14,310 bases of DNA from an uncultured Lachnobacterium sp. (GTDB lineage: Bacteria; Bacillota; Clostridia; Lachnospirales; Lachnospiraceae), in the NCBI GenBank assembly GCA_900548765.1, contig URLU01000037.1:1-14310 (forward strand), read 5' to 3'. Shown in pieces: positions 1 through 6,853 of the stretch. Below the pieces are notes generated by a model that saw only the letters and a list, made by a program, of their open reading frames with translations, made no database searches and had not been told where the DNA came from. Within the stretch, counting starts at the first letter, position 1, and each line of letters begins with the position of its first letter. The position numbers and the translations under genes are program-made.

Positions 1-2
1 TG

Positions 3-734
3 GGCAGGACAATTGAGATCCAGAAGGAGCCATATGTGATAGTGGGTATAGTCGGAGAGAAGGAAAAATATGATTTGGTTATTAATTCCATAGATGACTA
101 TTACACATATGCAGGCAGTGATTCCAGCGGAAATGTCTATGTGCCTGATACTACCTGGCCTATTATTTATCAGTTTGATGAGCCGGAAAATCTGATTGTC
201 AGGGCATCAGATACCAGTACAATGACAACAGTTGGAAAAGGAGCCGCTGATATTTTAAATGGATATATATCAACAAGTGATGATACCATCAAATACGCTG
301 CTCAGGATTTGCTGGAGCAGGCAAAGGAATTGCAGCAGTTATCAGCATCTACCAATATGATGCTTATATGGATTGCGGGCATTTCACTTTTAGTAGGTGG
401 AATTGGTGTAATGAACATCATGCTTGTGTCAGTGACAGAGCGTACCTCAGAGATTGGACTTAAAAAAGCAATCGGAGCTGGAAAGGGGGCAATACTTGGA
501 CAGTTCCTTACAGAAGCAGTTGTGCTTACAAGCCTTGGAGGACTTATCGGAGTCATAGTGGGTGTGATTTTGTCAAAGGTAATATCATCACTGAATGGTT
601 CACCTACAACAATAAGTCCGGCTGCGGCAGTGCTTGCAGTACTTTTCTCAATGGCCATAGGCATTATTTTTGGACTGCTTCCTTCATATAAGGCGGCAAA
701 TCTAAACCCAATAGATGCCCTTCGACACGAGTAA
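3..734 (+). CDS. MacB/FtsX-type ABC transporter permease, C-terminal part (5' end outside window)
   Basis: The reading frame is open from the first bases (GRTIEIQKEPY...), so the true start lies upstream. The visible 243 residues hold the end of a MacB-like extracytoplasmic domain, with the typical phrase 'YVIVGIV', followed by the FtsX core. Three membrane segments are visible. The first contains GGIGVMNIMLVSVTERT and is followed by EIGLKKAIGA and ILGQFLTEA. The protein ends with PSYKAANLNPIDALRHE. These are hallmark motifs of MacB-family permeases that work with a LolD/MacB-like ATPase to export peptides or lipoprotein-type substrates, or as mechanotransmitters. The partner ATPase and the first membrane helix would be upstream. 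Substrate cannot be told from sequence. Family assignment is firm; specific function is open. Confidence 0.93.
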   Translation, partial: GRTIEIQKEPYVIVGIVGEKEKYDLVINSIDDYYTYAGSDSSGNVYVPDTTWPIIYQFDEPENLIVRASDTSTMTTVGKGAADILNGYISTSDDTIKYAAQDLLEQAKELQQLSASTNMMLIWIAGISLLVGGIGVMNIMLVSVTERTSEIGLKKAIGAGKGAILGQFLTEAVVLTSLGGLIGVIVGVILSKVISSLNGSPTTISPAAAVLAVLFSMAIGIIFGLLPSYKAANLNPIDALRHE

Positions 735-754
735 TTTAGTGCAATATGCTGAAA

Positions 755-772
755 TTGTGAAAAATTTATCAA
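755..772. promoter_or_regulatory. Candidate Rex (NADH/NAD+ sensor) operator upstream of the hydrogenase
   Basis: The site TTGTGAA-AAAT-TTATCAA matches the Rex operator pattern of Firmicutes (TTGTKAA-N4-TTMACAA) at 13 of 14 half-site positions, with exactly four spacer bases. It lies 172 bases before the hydrogenase start. I find no convincing sigma-A promoter next to it, so its position relative to transcription start is unknown. A second, weaker site with the same AAAT spacer is present before hypB. Rex binding is inferred, not shown. Confidence 0.45.
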
Positions 773-826
773 AAAATTGTTTTTTGGTAGGTACAAGGGT
801 AGAAAAACCATAGAAACTTTAGTAAA

Positions 827-858
827 ATGTTCCTAGTTTGTAACGAAGCTGGGAACAT
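827..858 (+). terminator. 13-bp stem-loop between the ABC permease and hydrogenase genes
   Basis: The left arm at 827-839 pairs with 846-858 through 13 pairs, two of them G-U, around the loop GTAACG. It is followed by TTACTTTAT and preceded by AGTAAA, so it could act as a weak terminator in either direction. It lies 92 bases after the permease stop and probably ends that transcript. If the hydrogenase promoter is upstream of it, it would instead be a leader hairpin or attenuator. Confidence 0.5.
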
Positions 859-943
859 TTACTTTATGTTTGGATATGCAGTAAACCTGCCGGATAAGCT
901 TTGGAAACTATTTACACTAGGAGAATTTATAGAAGGAGATAAT

Positions 944-2395
944 ATGTACGCTGACGAGAATGTAATCAAAATTAAACACGAGGTTCTTTATGAGGTTGCT
1001 AAGGCCGCATTTGATGGAAATTTAGATGAGATAAGAGACAACATCCCATTCAACATCATTCCAGGACCAACACCACAGTTCAGATGCTGTATTTATAAGG
1101 AACGTGAAATCATCCGCCAACGTGTCAGACTTGCTGAGGGAAAAGCACCTGGAGCAGTTGACGATGGAAATATAATTCAGGTTATCAGTTCTGCCTGTGA
1201 GGACTGTCCAATCTCAAGCTACACAGTTACAGAGAACTGCCAGAACTGTTTAGGAAAAGCATGTATCAATGCTTGTAAATTTGGAGCAATTGAAGCAGGA
1301 CGTCATCGTTCACATATTGATCCTGCAAAATGTAAGGAGTGTGGAAAATGTGCTCAGGCATGTCCATACAACGCAATCGCTCACCTTAAGAGACCATGTA
1401 AGTTTGCATGTCCTGTAAATGCCATTACATATAACGAGTACGGAATTTCTGTAATAGATGAGGCTAAATGTATCCGTTGCGGTAAGTGTATCCATAGCTG
1501 TCCATTCGGAGCAATTGGTTCTAAGACTTATATCGTAAATGTAATTGAGGCTCTTAAAGATGAGGGTAAAAAGGTATATGCAATGGCTGCACCGGCTACA
1601 GAGGGACAGTTTGGACCAAACATCACCATGAACAGCTGGAAGAAGGCTATGAGTGCACTTGGCTTCAACGGATTTGTTGAGGTAGCACTTGGTGGAGATA
1701 TGACAGCTGCATCTGAGGCAGATGAGTGGTATGAGGCATATCAGGCAGGAGAGAAGAAAGTGACATCATGTTGTCCTGGTTTTGTAAATATGGTTAGAAG
1801 ACATTACCCAGACTTGGCAGATAAGATTTCTACAACAATTTCACCAATGGCTGCTGTATCAAGAATGATAAAGGCAAAGGATCCGGATGCTGTCACAGTA
1901 TTCATAGGACCATGTATTGCCAAGAAGTCAGAGGTTGAGGACCAGAAGATTGAGGGTAATGCAGACTATGTTCTTACCTACAGCGAGATTCGTGCAATCA
2001 TGCGGGCAAAGGATGTAGAGCTTGAGGCAGACGATATGTCATATCAGGAAGGCTCTGTATATGGTAAGCGCTTTGCAAACTCTGGTGGAGTTACAGCGGC
2101 TGTACTTGAGAGTTTGAAGGAAAAAGGAATCGATGCAGAGTGTAAGGTATGCAAGGCAAACGGAGCAGCAGAGTGTAAGAAGGCACTTCTTCTTATGAAG
2201 GCTGGCAAGCTTCCAGAGGACTTTATCGAGGGAATGGCTTGTGAAGGTGGCTGTGTAGGCGGACCAAGCTCATTTAACGATATGATTTCTACAAAGAAAT
2301 TCAGGGATGACCTCTTAAGCAAGGCAGATGATCGTGAGATTAGAGCAAACCTTAAGAATTATCATATGGAAACATTTAGTATGCATAGAGACTAA
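944..2395 (+). CDS. Group B monomeric [FeFe]-hydrogenase with ferredoxin-type domain
   Basis: This 483-residue cytoplasmic enzyme makes H2 from protons and reduced electron carrier, or the reverse, at an H-cluster. The H-cluster motifs are TSCCPGF (residues 274-280; Cys276 as proton relay, Cys277 as ligand), GPCIAKKSE (Cys324) and MACEGGCVGG (Cys433, Cys437). The GPC form of motif 2, instead of MPC, and the N-terminal FRCC and ACEDC cysteines point to group B rather than group A. The ferredoxin part has Cys99/102/107/111 and two canonical CxxCxxCxxxCP sets (130-140, 176-186). An extra PCKFACPVNAI half-motif (152-156) lies between them. The start at 944 was chosen over an in-frame ATG at 827: it has AGAAGGAGA just upstream, begins with a family-like N-terminus, and the 827 ATG sits inside a hairpin. 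Maturases HydEFG are not in this window. Confidence 0.95.
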   Translation: MYADENVIKIKHEVLYEVAKAAFDGNLDEIRDNIPFNIIPGPTPQFRCCIYKEREIIRQRVRLAEGKAPGAVDDGNIIQVISSACEDCPISSYTVTENCQNCLGKACINACKFGAIEAGRHRSHIDPAKCKECGKCAQACPYNAIAHLKRPCKFACPVNAITYNEYGISVIDEAKCIRCGKCIHSCPFGAIGSKTYIVNVIEALKDEGKKVYAMAAPATEGQFGPNITMNSWKKAMSALGFNGFVEVALGGDMTAASEADEWYEAYQAGEKKVTSCCPGFVNMVRRHYPDLADKISTTISPMAAVSRMIKAKDPDAVTVFIGPCIAKKSEVEDQKIEGNADYVLTYSEIRAIMRAKDVELEADDMSYQEGSVYGKRFANSGGVTAAVLESLKEKGIDAECKVCKANGAAECKKALLLMKAGKLPEDFIEGMACEGGCVGGPSSFNDMISTKKFRDDLLSKADDREIRANLKNYHMETFSMHRD

Positions 2396-2416
2396 TCTGT
2401 GTATGGATTAAGATAT

Positions 2417-2449
2417 AACCCCGGCTGCGGAAACGTGGCTGGGGTTTTT
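2417..2449 (+). terminator. Rho-independent terminator of the hydrogenase gene
   Basis: AACCCCGGC pairs with GCTGGGGTT (one G-T wobble) around a short loop, followed immediately by a T-run. It lies 22 bases after the hydrogenase stop, so the hydrogenase is probably monocistronic at its 3' side. Confidence 0.88.
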
Positions 2450-2491
2450 GCTGTCATGTATCCAGAGAAGCTGCCGGTGGCAGGTTCGGTT
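2445..2491 (-). repeat. Dispersed repeat, copy 2 (inverted relative to the copy at 6931-6980)
   Basis: Read on the minus strand, this stretch matches the interior of the 6844-7066 element at 41 of 47 aligned bases, with a 3-base gap. All six substitutions are transitions. The core contains the small palindrome CTGCC-ACC-GGCAG. The match runs into the T-tract of the hydrogenase terminator. The 20-bp terminal repeats of the other copy are not present here, so this looks like a relic or a shared structural module. Confidence 0.6.
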
Positions 2492-2562
2492 GGCTTGTAT
2501 AAACCGGATAATAAGCCATACTTATATAGGAAAGATGTACTATAAGATGAAATTATAACCCC

Positions 2563-2588
2563 CTCTGGTATCTGTGGACATACCAGAG
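2563..2588. other. Hairpin in the hydrogenase-hypB intergenic region
   Basis: CTCTGGTAT at 2563-2571 pairs perfectly with ATACCAGAG at 2580-2588 around an 8-base loop. No T-run follows on either strand, so it is not a standard terminator. It lies upstream of the hypB promoter in a 405-base gene-free gap. The rest of that gap, apart from the entries listed here, shows nothing I recognise. Confidence 0.4.
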
Positions 2589-2638
2589 AGGCAGAATGGG
2601 AAACCTGATTACAAAAAAGCGTACATGCCTTGATTTTC

Positions 2639-2667
2639 TTGACATTTTACAAAAACTATGATAATAT
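2639..2667 (+). promoter_or_regulatory. Sigma-A promoter of the hypB operon, extended -10
   Basis: TTGACA at 2639-2644 is a perfect -35. After 17 bases comes TAATAT (2662-2667), preceded by TG at the extended -10 position. Transcription would start near 2674, giving a leader of about 127 bases before hypB. The -10 lies within ATGATA-A-TATCAT, a near-perfect palindrome. Confidence 0.75.
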
Positions 2668-2680
2668 CATGTTAATGATT

Positions 2681-2698
2681 GTGTTAAAAATTTAACGT
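2681..2698. promoter_or_regulatory. Candidate Rex operator just downstream of the hypB promoter
   Basis: GTGTTAA-AAAT-TTAACGT fits the clostridial Rex pattern TTGTTAA-N4-TTAACAA at 11 of 14 half-site positions. It starts about 7 bases after the predicted transcription start, a good position for repression. The core inverted repeat GTTAAA-AA-TTTAAC is perfect. Binding by Rex is inferred from pattern and from the electron-transfer genes behind it. The following leader (2699-2800) shows no riboswitch that I recognise. Confidence 0.4.
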
Positions 2699-2800
2699 TG
2701 GTCTGACCACAGAAGATTAAAGGCTTGTAAACAAAGGCTTTCGTGTGACTTGACACAATGTTTTGTAGCAGGCAACCAGTATTTATAAGGCGGTGTAATA

Positions 2801-3475
2801 ATGAAAGACTTTAAGGTAATTGAAGTTAAGCGTAGTGTCTTTGAGGATAATGATGCAGATGCAGCAAAGCTCCGTGCAGAGCTTAAGGAAGAGGGAACCT
2901 TCCTTCTCAATCTCATGTCTTCACCAGGAGCAGGAAAGACTACTACTTTAAAGCGTACTATCTCAATGCTCAAGGATGAGATGAAAATCGGAATCATGGA
3001 GGCAGATATTGACTCAGATGTTGACGCCCAGGCTATTATCGAGACAGGTGCGCGTGCAATTCAGATTCATACAGGTGGTATGTGCCATCTTGATGCTGAT
3101 ATGACCAGACAGGGAATCAAGGAGTTTGGTACAAGTGATTTGGATTTTGTAGTATTGGAAAATGTAGGCAATCTTGTGTGCCCGGCAGAGTTTGACACAG
3201 GAAGCACAAAGAATGCCATGATTCTCTCTGTACCAGAGGGAGATGATAAGCCACTTAAGTACCCACTGATGTTTTCTATTTGTGATGTGGTTCTTATCAA
3301 TAAGTGTGACACATTATGTGTTTTTGATGACTTTTCAAAGGATGCCGTTGAGGAGAGAATAAAGAAGTTAAATCCAAATGCCAAGGTTATCTTTGTGTCT
3401 GCAAAGACAGGAGAGGGATTTGATGAGTGGGCAGACTGGATTCGTGAAGAAGTCAAGGCTTACAAAGAAGCTTAA
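2801..3475 (+). CDS. hypB: HypB, GTPase nickel-insertion chaperone
   Basis: This 224-residue SIMIBI-class GTPase delivers nickel, with HypA, during maturation of nickel enzymes, classically [NiFe]-hydrogenases. Visible motifs are the P-loop SSPGAGKTT (residues 40-48), MEADIDSDVDA, the metal-site motif TGGMCHLDADM with Cys95-His96, ENVGNLVCPAEFD with Cys127, NKCD (167-170) and VSAKTGEGFDEW. It lacks the N-terminal CxxCGC high-affinity nickel site of E. coli HypB and has no His-rich tract, so it is a minimal form. The ATG at 2801 follows AAGGCGGTG. It heads a probable operon with the oxidoreductase (173 bases on) and hypA. Oddly, no [NiFe]-hydrogenase subunit or other hyp gene is in view, so the nickel client is unknown. 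Confidence 0.94.
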   Translation: MKDFKVIEVKRSVFEDNDADAAKLRAELKEEGTFLLNLMSSPGAGKTTTLKRTISMLKDEMKIGIMEADIDSDVDAQAIIETGARAIQIHTGGMCHLDADMTRQGIKEFGTSDLDFVVLENVGNLVCPAEFDTGSTKNAMILSVPEGDDKPLKYPLMFSICDVVLINKCDTLCVFDDFSKDAVEERIKKLNPNAKVIFVSAKTGEGFDEWADWIREEVKAYKEA

Positions 3476-3648
3476 ACCAGTATAAGATTTGGCTGGATAT
3501 ATAAATAATTAAAGGTATAAATTAAGAGATGTTAAGGCACAAATTTAAAATTGGGATTATTTGTGCCGGATAAATAAGGTATAACGTTAGTTTACAAATA
3601 AAGTACAAAATAAGAGATAAAAGGTATAAGAAAAGGAGAGCATTAGAT
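3476..3648 (+). other. hypB-oxidoreductase intergenic region with hairpin and three 9-mer repeats
   Basis: This AT-rich 173-base gap holds a perfect 9-bp stem-loop (GGCACAAAT at 3536-3544 with ATTTGTGCC at 3559-3567) without a T-run. It also holds three copies of AAGGTATAA, at 3512, 3576 and 3621. The hairpin may process or stabilise the operon message. I see no clear second promoter. The last repeat lies just before the ribosome binding site (GGAGAG at 3635). Confidence 0.4.
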
Positions 3649-6411
3649 ATGTCAGATCCATTAGGCGGATTCGTACCAGAAACAGTTAAAAATGATGAAC
3701 CAGCCCGTGAGGCAGTTTTAAGACTTGGAAAAGTCGTTACAGACCGTGCGGAGGTTCTTCTTGGGAAAGAGAAGCTCACAAAAGAGTCACCAGAGTACTG
3801 GGGCATCGCTCCACTTGTTACAGATGAGCAGTGTGAGATTGCCATCAGGATGAAAAAAAGAAAGCCTCGTACACTTGCAGACATGAAGAAATTATGTCCA
3901 GAGTACAGCGAAGAGGAGCTCTTAAAGCAGCTTGCTGATATGTCTGAGAAGGGCATTATCGAGTGGAACTATGAGAATCCGCAGCATGAGAAGCAGTGGG
4001 TACTTCCTATGTATGTTCCAGGAGCAGCGGAGTTTGCTAATATGAATAAGGACGTGCTGGATGAGCATCCAGAGATGGGACGTTTCTTTGAGAGAATGAG
4101 CCGTATTCCTCTTGAGAAGGTAACACCAATGGTTCCACTTGGCGGCGCCGGAATCGGTATGCATGTTATCCCGGTTGAGAAGGCTATAGGAATGGAGAAT
4201 AAGTCTGTTTCTGTAGAGCATATTTCACACTGGCTTGACAAGTATGAAGGAAAGTATGCAAAGAGCCCATGCTCATGCCGTCGTTCCCGTACTACATACG
4301 GCGAGGGCTGTGCTGATGATCCTGAAGGCTGGTGTATTGCAGTTGGTGATATGGCTGACTATGTTGTTGAGACAAACAAGGGCGGCCACTACATCACAAA
4401 AGAGGAAGCTTTGGAGATTTTCAAAAAGGCTGAGGACAATGGTTTCGTGCACCAGATTACAAATATCGATGGTGAGGACAAAATCTTTGCTATCTGTAAC
4501 TGTAATGTAAATGTATGCTATGCCCTTCGTACATCACAGTTGTTTAATACACCAAATATGTCACGTTCAGCATATGTTGCACATGTTGAGAAAGAGAAAT
4601 GTGTTGCCTGTGGACGCTGCGTAGAGGTTTGTCCTGCAGGTGCTGCTACACTGGGGCAGAAGCTTTGTAAGAAGGATGGATCTGAGGTTCAGTATCCTAA
4701 GATGCCGCTTCCATCAGAAAAGAAGTGGGGACCAGAGATGTGGTCAGAGAACTACAGGGACAAGAATCGTATCGAGACTCATGAGACAGGTACAGCTCCA
4801 TGTAAGACAGCTTGTCCGGCACATATCGCTGTACAGGGTTACTTAAAGCTTGCAGCTCAGGGCAGATACACAGACGCTCTTGAGCTAATCAAGAAAAACA
4901 ACCCGCTTCCTGCAATTTGTGGACATGTATGTAACCGTCGTTGTGAGGATGCTTGTACTCGTGGAACAATCGACGAGGCTATTGCTATCGATGAAGTAAA
5001 GAAATTCATCGCTATGCAGGATCTTAAGTCTGAAACAAGATTCATTCCAAAGAAGGTTGTACCTTCACTTGATGGTAAGTTTGACCAGAAAATTGCTATC
5101 GTTGGTGGTGGTCCTGCTGGTATTTCATGCGCTTTCTATCTTGCAGAGAAAGGTTACAAGCCTACTATCTTCGAGAAGAACGAGAAGCTTGGCGGAATGG
5201 TTGTTTATGGTATCCCTTCATTTGTACTTGAGAAGGATATCGTTGCGGCAGAAATCGACATTCTCCGTGAGATGGGAGTTGAGTTTAAGACTGGTGTAGA
5301 GGTTGGAAAAGACATTACACTTAAGCAGTTAAGAGAAGACGGATACGAGGCATTTTACATTGCAATTGGATGTCAGGGTGGACGTAAGGTAAATGTACCT
5401 GGAGAGGACGCAGAGGGCGTTATGACAGGTGTTGATTTCCTTCATGCGACAACTGACAATGAGAATTATAAATTAACAGGCGATACAGTTGTAATCGGTG
5501 GAGGAAATGTTGCCATCGACGTATCACGTTCAGCAGTACGCTGCGATTCACCAAAGGTATACCAGGTATCACTCGAGACCCGTGATATCATGCCGGCTCT
5601 TCCAGAGGAAATCGAATTAGCAGAGTCAGAAGGAATTGAGTTCCATGGCGGATGGGGACCAAAGGAAATCCTCGCAGAGAATGGAAAAGTTACAGGTATC
5701 GTATTCAAGAAGTGTACTCAGGTTAAGAATGCTGAGGGACGTTTTGACCCACAGTATGATGAGAATGATACAATGACAATCCCATGCAGCAATGTGCTTC
5801 TTTCAGTAGGACAGGGAACAGTATGGGGAGACCTTCTCAAGGATGAGGCTGTAGAGTTCAGAGGACCAGCACCGGTTGCCGACCCTGTTACATACCAGAC
5901 AACTGTAGATGACATCTTCGTTGGTGGAGATATGTTTACAGGACCAAGATTTGCTATCGATGCAATCGCAGCAGGCAAGGAAGCAGCTATCTCAATCCAT
6001 AGATTTGTACAGCCTGGTTCATCGCTTACAATTGGACGTAATCCAAACTACTACAAGGAGCTTGACAAGACAGATATCCTTGTTGAGAACTATGATAATA
6101 CAGGCCGTCAGACACCGGGACACAATGAGTCAATTGACAAGAAGTCCTTCCGTGATTCTAAGCTTGTATTTACAGAGGAACAGGTAAAGGCTGAGACGGC
6201 AAGATGTCTTGGCTGTGGTGCTTCTATTGTAGACCCTAACAAGTGTGTAGGCTGTGGACTTTGTACAACAAGATGTGAATTTGATGCTATTCATCTTCAC
6301 AGAGATCTTCCAGCAGCAAGCACAATGAGAAAGGCAGAGGATAAGCTTAAGTATATTCTTCCAAATGGTGCTAAACAGGCTATTAAGATTAAGTTCAGCA
6401 GAAAAAAGTAA
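3649..6411 (+). CDS. Large multi-[4Fe-4S] FAD/NAD(P)-dependent oxidoreductase (GltD/NfnB-like core)
   Basis: This 920-residue soluble electron-transfer protein has three parts. Residues 1-345 form a cysteine-rich module with SPCSCRR (208/210), GEGC (221), GWC (229), CNCNVNVC (283/285/290) and a ferredoxin set CVACGRCVEVCP (318-328). Residues 380-790 resemble the glutamate synthase small subunit (GltD/NfnB). They carry cysteines 385/389/424/428/432/436 for Fe-S clusters, the FAD site VGGGPAGISCA (485-495), the NAD(P) site VIGGGNVAIDVSRSAVR (615-631) and the closing FVGGDMFTGPRFAIDAIAAGK. The C-terminal tail has ARCLGCGAS and CVGCGLCTTRCEFDA (866-876). It probably passes electrons between NAD(P)H and ferredoxin-like centres. 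The nearby hydrogenase suggests, but does not prove, a link to H2 metabolism. It lies between hypB and hypA in one probable operon. The start has GGAGAG eight bases upstream. The exact reaction is unknown to me. Confidence 0.85.
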   Translation: MSDPLGGFVPETVKNDEPAREAVLRLGKVVTDRAEVLLGKEKLTKESPEYWGIAPLVTDEQCEIAIRMKKRKPRTLADMKKLCPEYSEEELLKQLADMSEKGIIEWNYENPQHEKQWVLPMYVPGAAEFANMNKDVLDEHPEMGRFFERMSRIPLEKVTPMVPLGGAGIGMHVIPVEKAIGMENKSVSVEHISHWLDKYEGKYAKSPCSCRRSRTTYGEGCADDPEGWCIAVGDMADYVVETNKGGHYITKEEALEIFKKAEDNGFVHQITNIDGEDKIFAICNCNVNVCYALRTSQLFNTPNMSRSAYVAHVEKEKCVACGRCVEVCPAGAATLGQKLCKKDGSEVQYPKMPLPSEKKWGPEMWSENYRDKNRIETHETGTAPCKTACPAHIAVQGYLKLAAQGRYTDALELIKKNNPLPAICGHVCNRRCEDACTRGTIDEAIAIDEVKKFIAMQDLKSETRFIPKKVVPSLDGKFDQKIAIVGGGPAGISCAFYLAEKGYKPTIFEKNEKLGGMVVYGIPSFVLEKDIVAAEIDILREMGVEFKTGVEVGKDITLKQLREDGYEAFYIAIGCQGGRKVNVPGEDAEGVMTGVDFLHATTDNENYKLTGDTVVIGGGNVAIDVSRSAVRCDSPKVYQVSLETRDIMPALPEEIELAESEGIEFHGGWGPKEILAENGKVTGIVFKKCTQVKNAEGRFDPQYDENDTMTIPCSNVLLSVGQGTVWGDLLKDEAVEFRGPAPVADPVTYQTTVDDIFVGGDMFTGPRFAIDAIAAGKEAAISIHRFVQPGSSLTIGRNPNYYKELDKTDILVENYDNTGRQTPGHNESIDKKSFRDSKLVFTEEQVKAETARCLGCGASIVDPNKCVGCGLCTTRCEFDAIHLHRDLPAASTMRKAEDKLKYILPNGAKQAIKIKFSRKK

Positions 6412-6487
6412 GACGAAGCAGTAATTGTAAATAGAGTAAATGTCTGGCGGCAGTCATTGGAACGCTGTCAGATATGGAGAGAATAAA

Positions 6488-6835
6488 ATGCACGAATTAG
6501 GTGTTGTATTTCATGTAATTAAAATGGTGGAGGAGATTTGTGAAGAGAATAATCTCACAGAAATCGAATCAGTAACACTGGAGCTTGGAGAAGTATCCAC
6601 TGTAATTGAGTCTTATCTTCATGATGTGTGGAAATGGGCGGTTGTAAACCGCTCAGAACACATGAAGACAGCCAAGTTATATGTGGAGCAGATTCCGGCA
6701 ATTACCTATTGTGAGGATTGTGGCAAGACCTATGGTACGGTGGAGCATGGCAAGATATGTCCCTATTGTGGCAGTGAGCACACATATTTGCAGCAGGGTA
6801 ATGAATTTAATATCAAAGAGATTGAAGGATGCTGA
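6488..6835 (+). CDS. hypA: HypA, nickel metallochaperone
   Basis: This 115-residue protein is the usual HypA length. It binds nickel through the N-terminal Met-His-Glu (His2) and holds a structural zinc with CEDC (75/78) and CPYC (91/94). The LELGEVSTVIESYL region also fits the family. It hands nickel to HypB or a client enzyme. An in-frame ATG at 6440 exists, but 6488 is the correct start: it alone puts the nickel-binding His at position 2, and it is preceded by GGAGAG. It is the last gene of the hypB operon, 76 bases after the oxidoreductase. The terminator stem overlaps its last codons, with the stop codon in the loop. Confidence 0.95.
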   Translation: MHELGVVFHVIKMVEEICEENNLTEIESVTLELGEVSTVIESYLHDVWKWAVVNRSEHMKTAKLYVEQIPAITYCEDCGKTYGTVEHGKICPYCGSEHTYLQQGNEFNIKEIEGC

Positions 6836-6853
6836 GAGGCATCCTTCTTTTTT
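6824..6853 (+). terminator. Rho-independent terminator of the hyp operon, overlapping the hypA 3' end
   Basis: GAAGGATGC (6824-6832) pairs perfectly with GCATCCTTC (6839-6847) around a 6-base loop that contains the hypA stop. Six T follow. The 3' arm and T-run are also the left end of the inverted-repeat element at 6844-7066. Confidence 0.93.

Noticed and set aside
302..811. Minus-strand open frame of 169 codons over the MacB-like gene
   Set aside because: Antisense shadow of the well-supported FtsX-domain frame.
827..943. N-terminal extension of the hydrogenase to the ATG at 827
   Set aside because: The ATG lies at the base of a 13-bp hairpin with no ribosome site, and the extra 39 residues do not look like the family. 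ATG 944 has a strong ribosome site.
2750..2789. Second promoter (TTGACA at 2750) right before hypB
   Set aside because: The nearest -10-like sequence (TATAAG at 2784) is 28 bases away, too far for a sigma-A promoter.
2699..2800. Possible nickel/cobalt riboswitch in the hypB leader
   Set aside because: I looked for a multi-stem metal-binding layout but found only short weak pairings such as GGTC-TG-GACC-like pieces; nothing matches a known class well enough.
6440..6487. Earlier start for hypA at 6440
   Set aside because: It would bury the Met-His-Glu nickel-binding N-terminus; 6488 has its own ribosome site.
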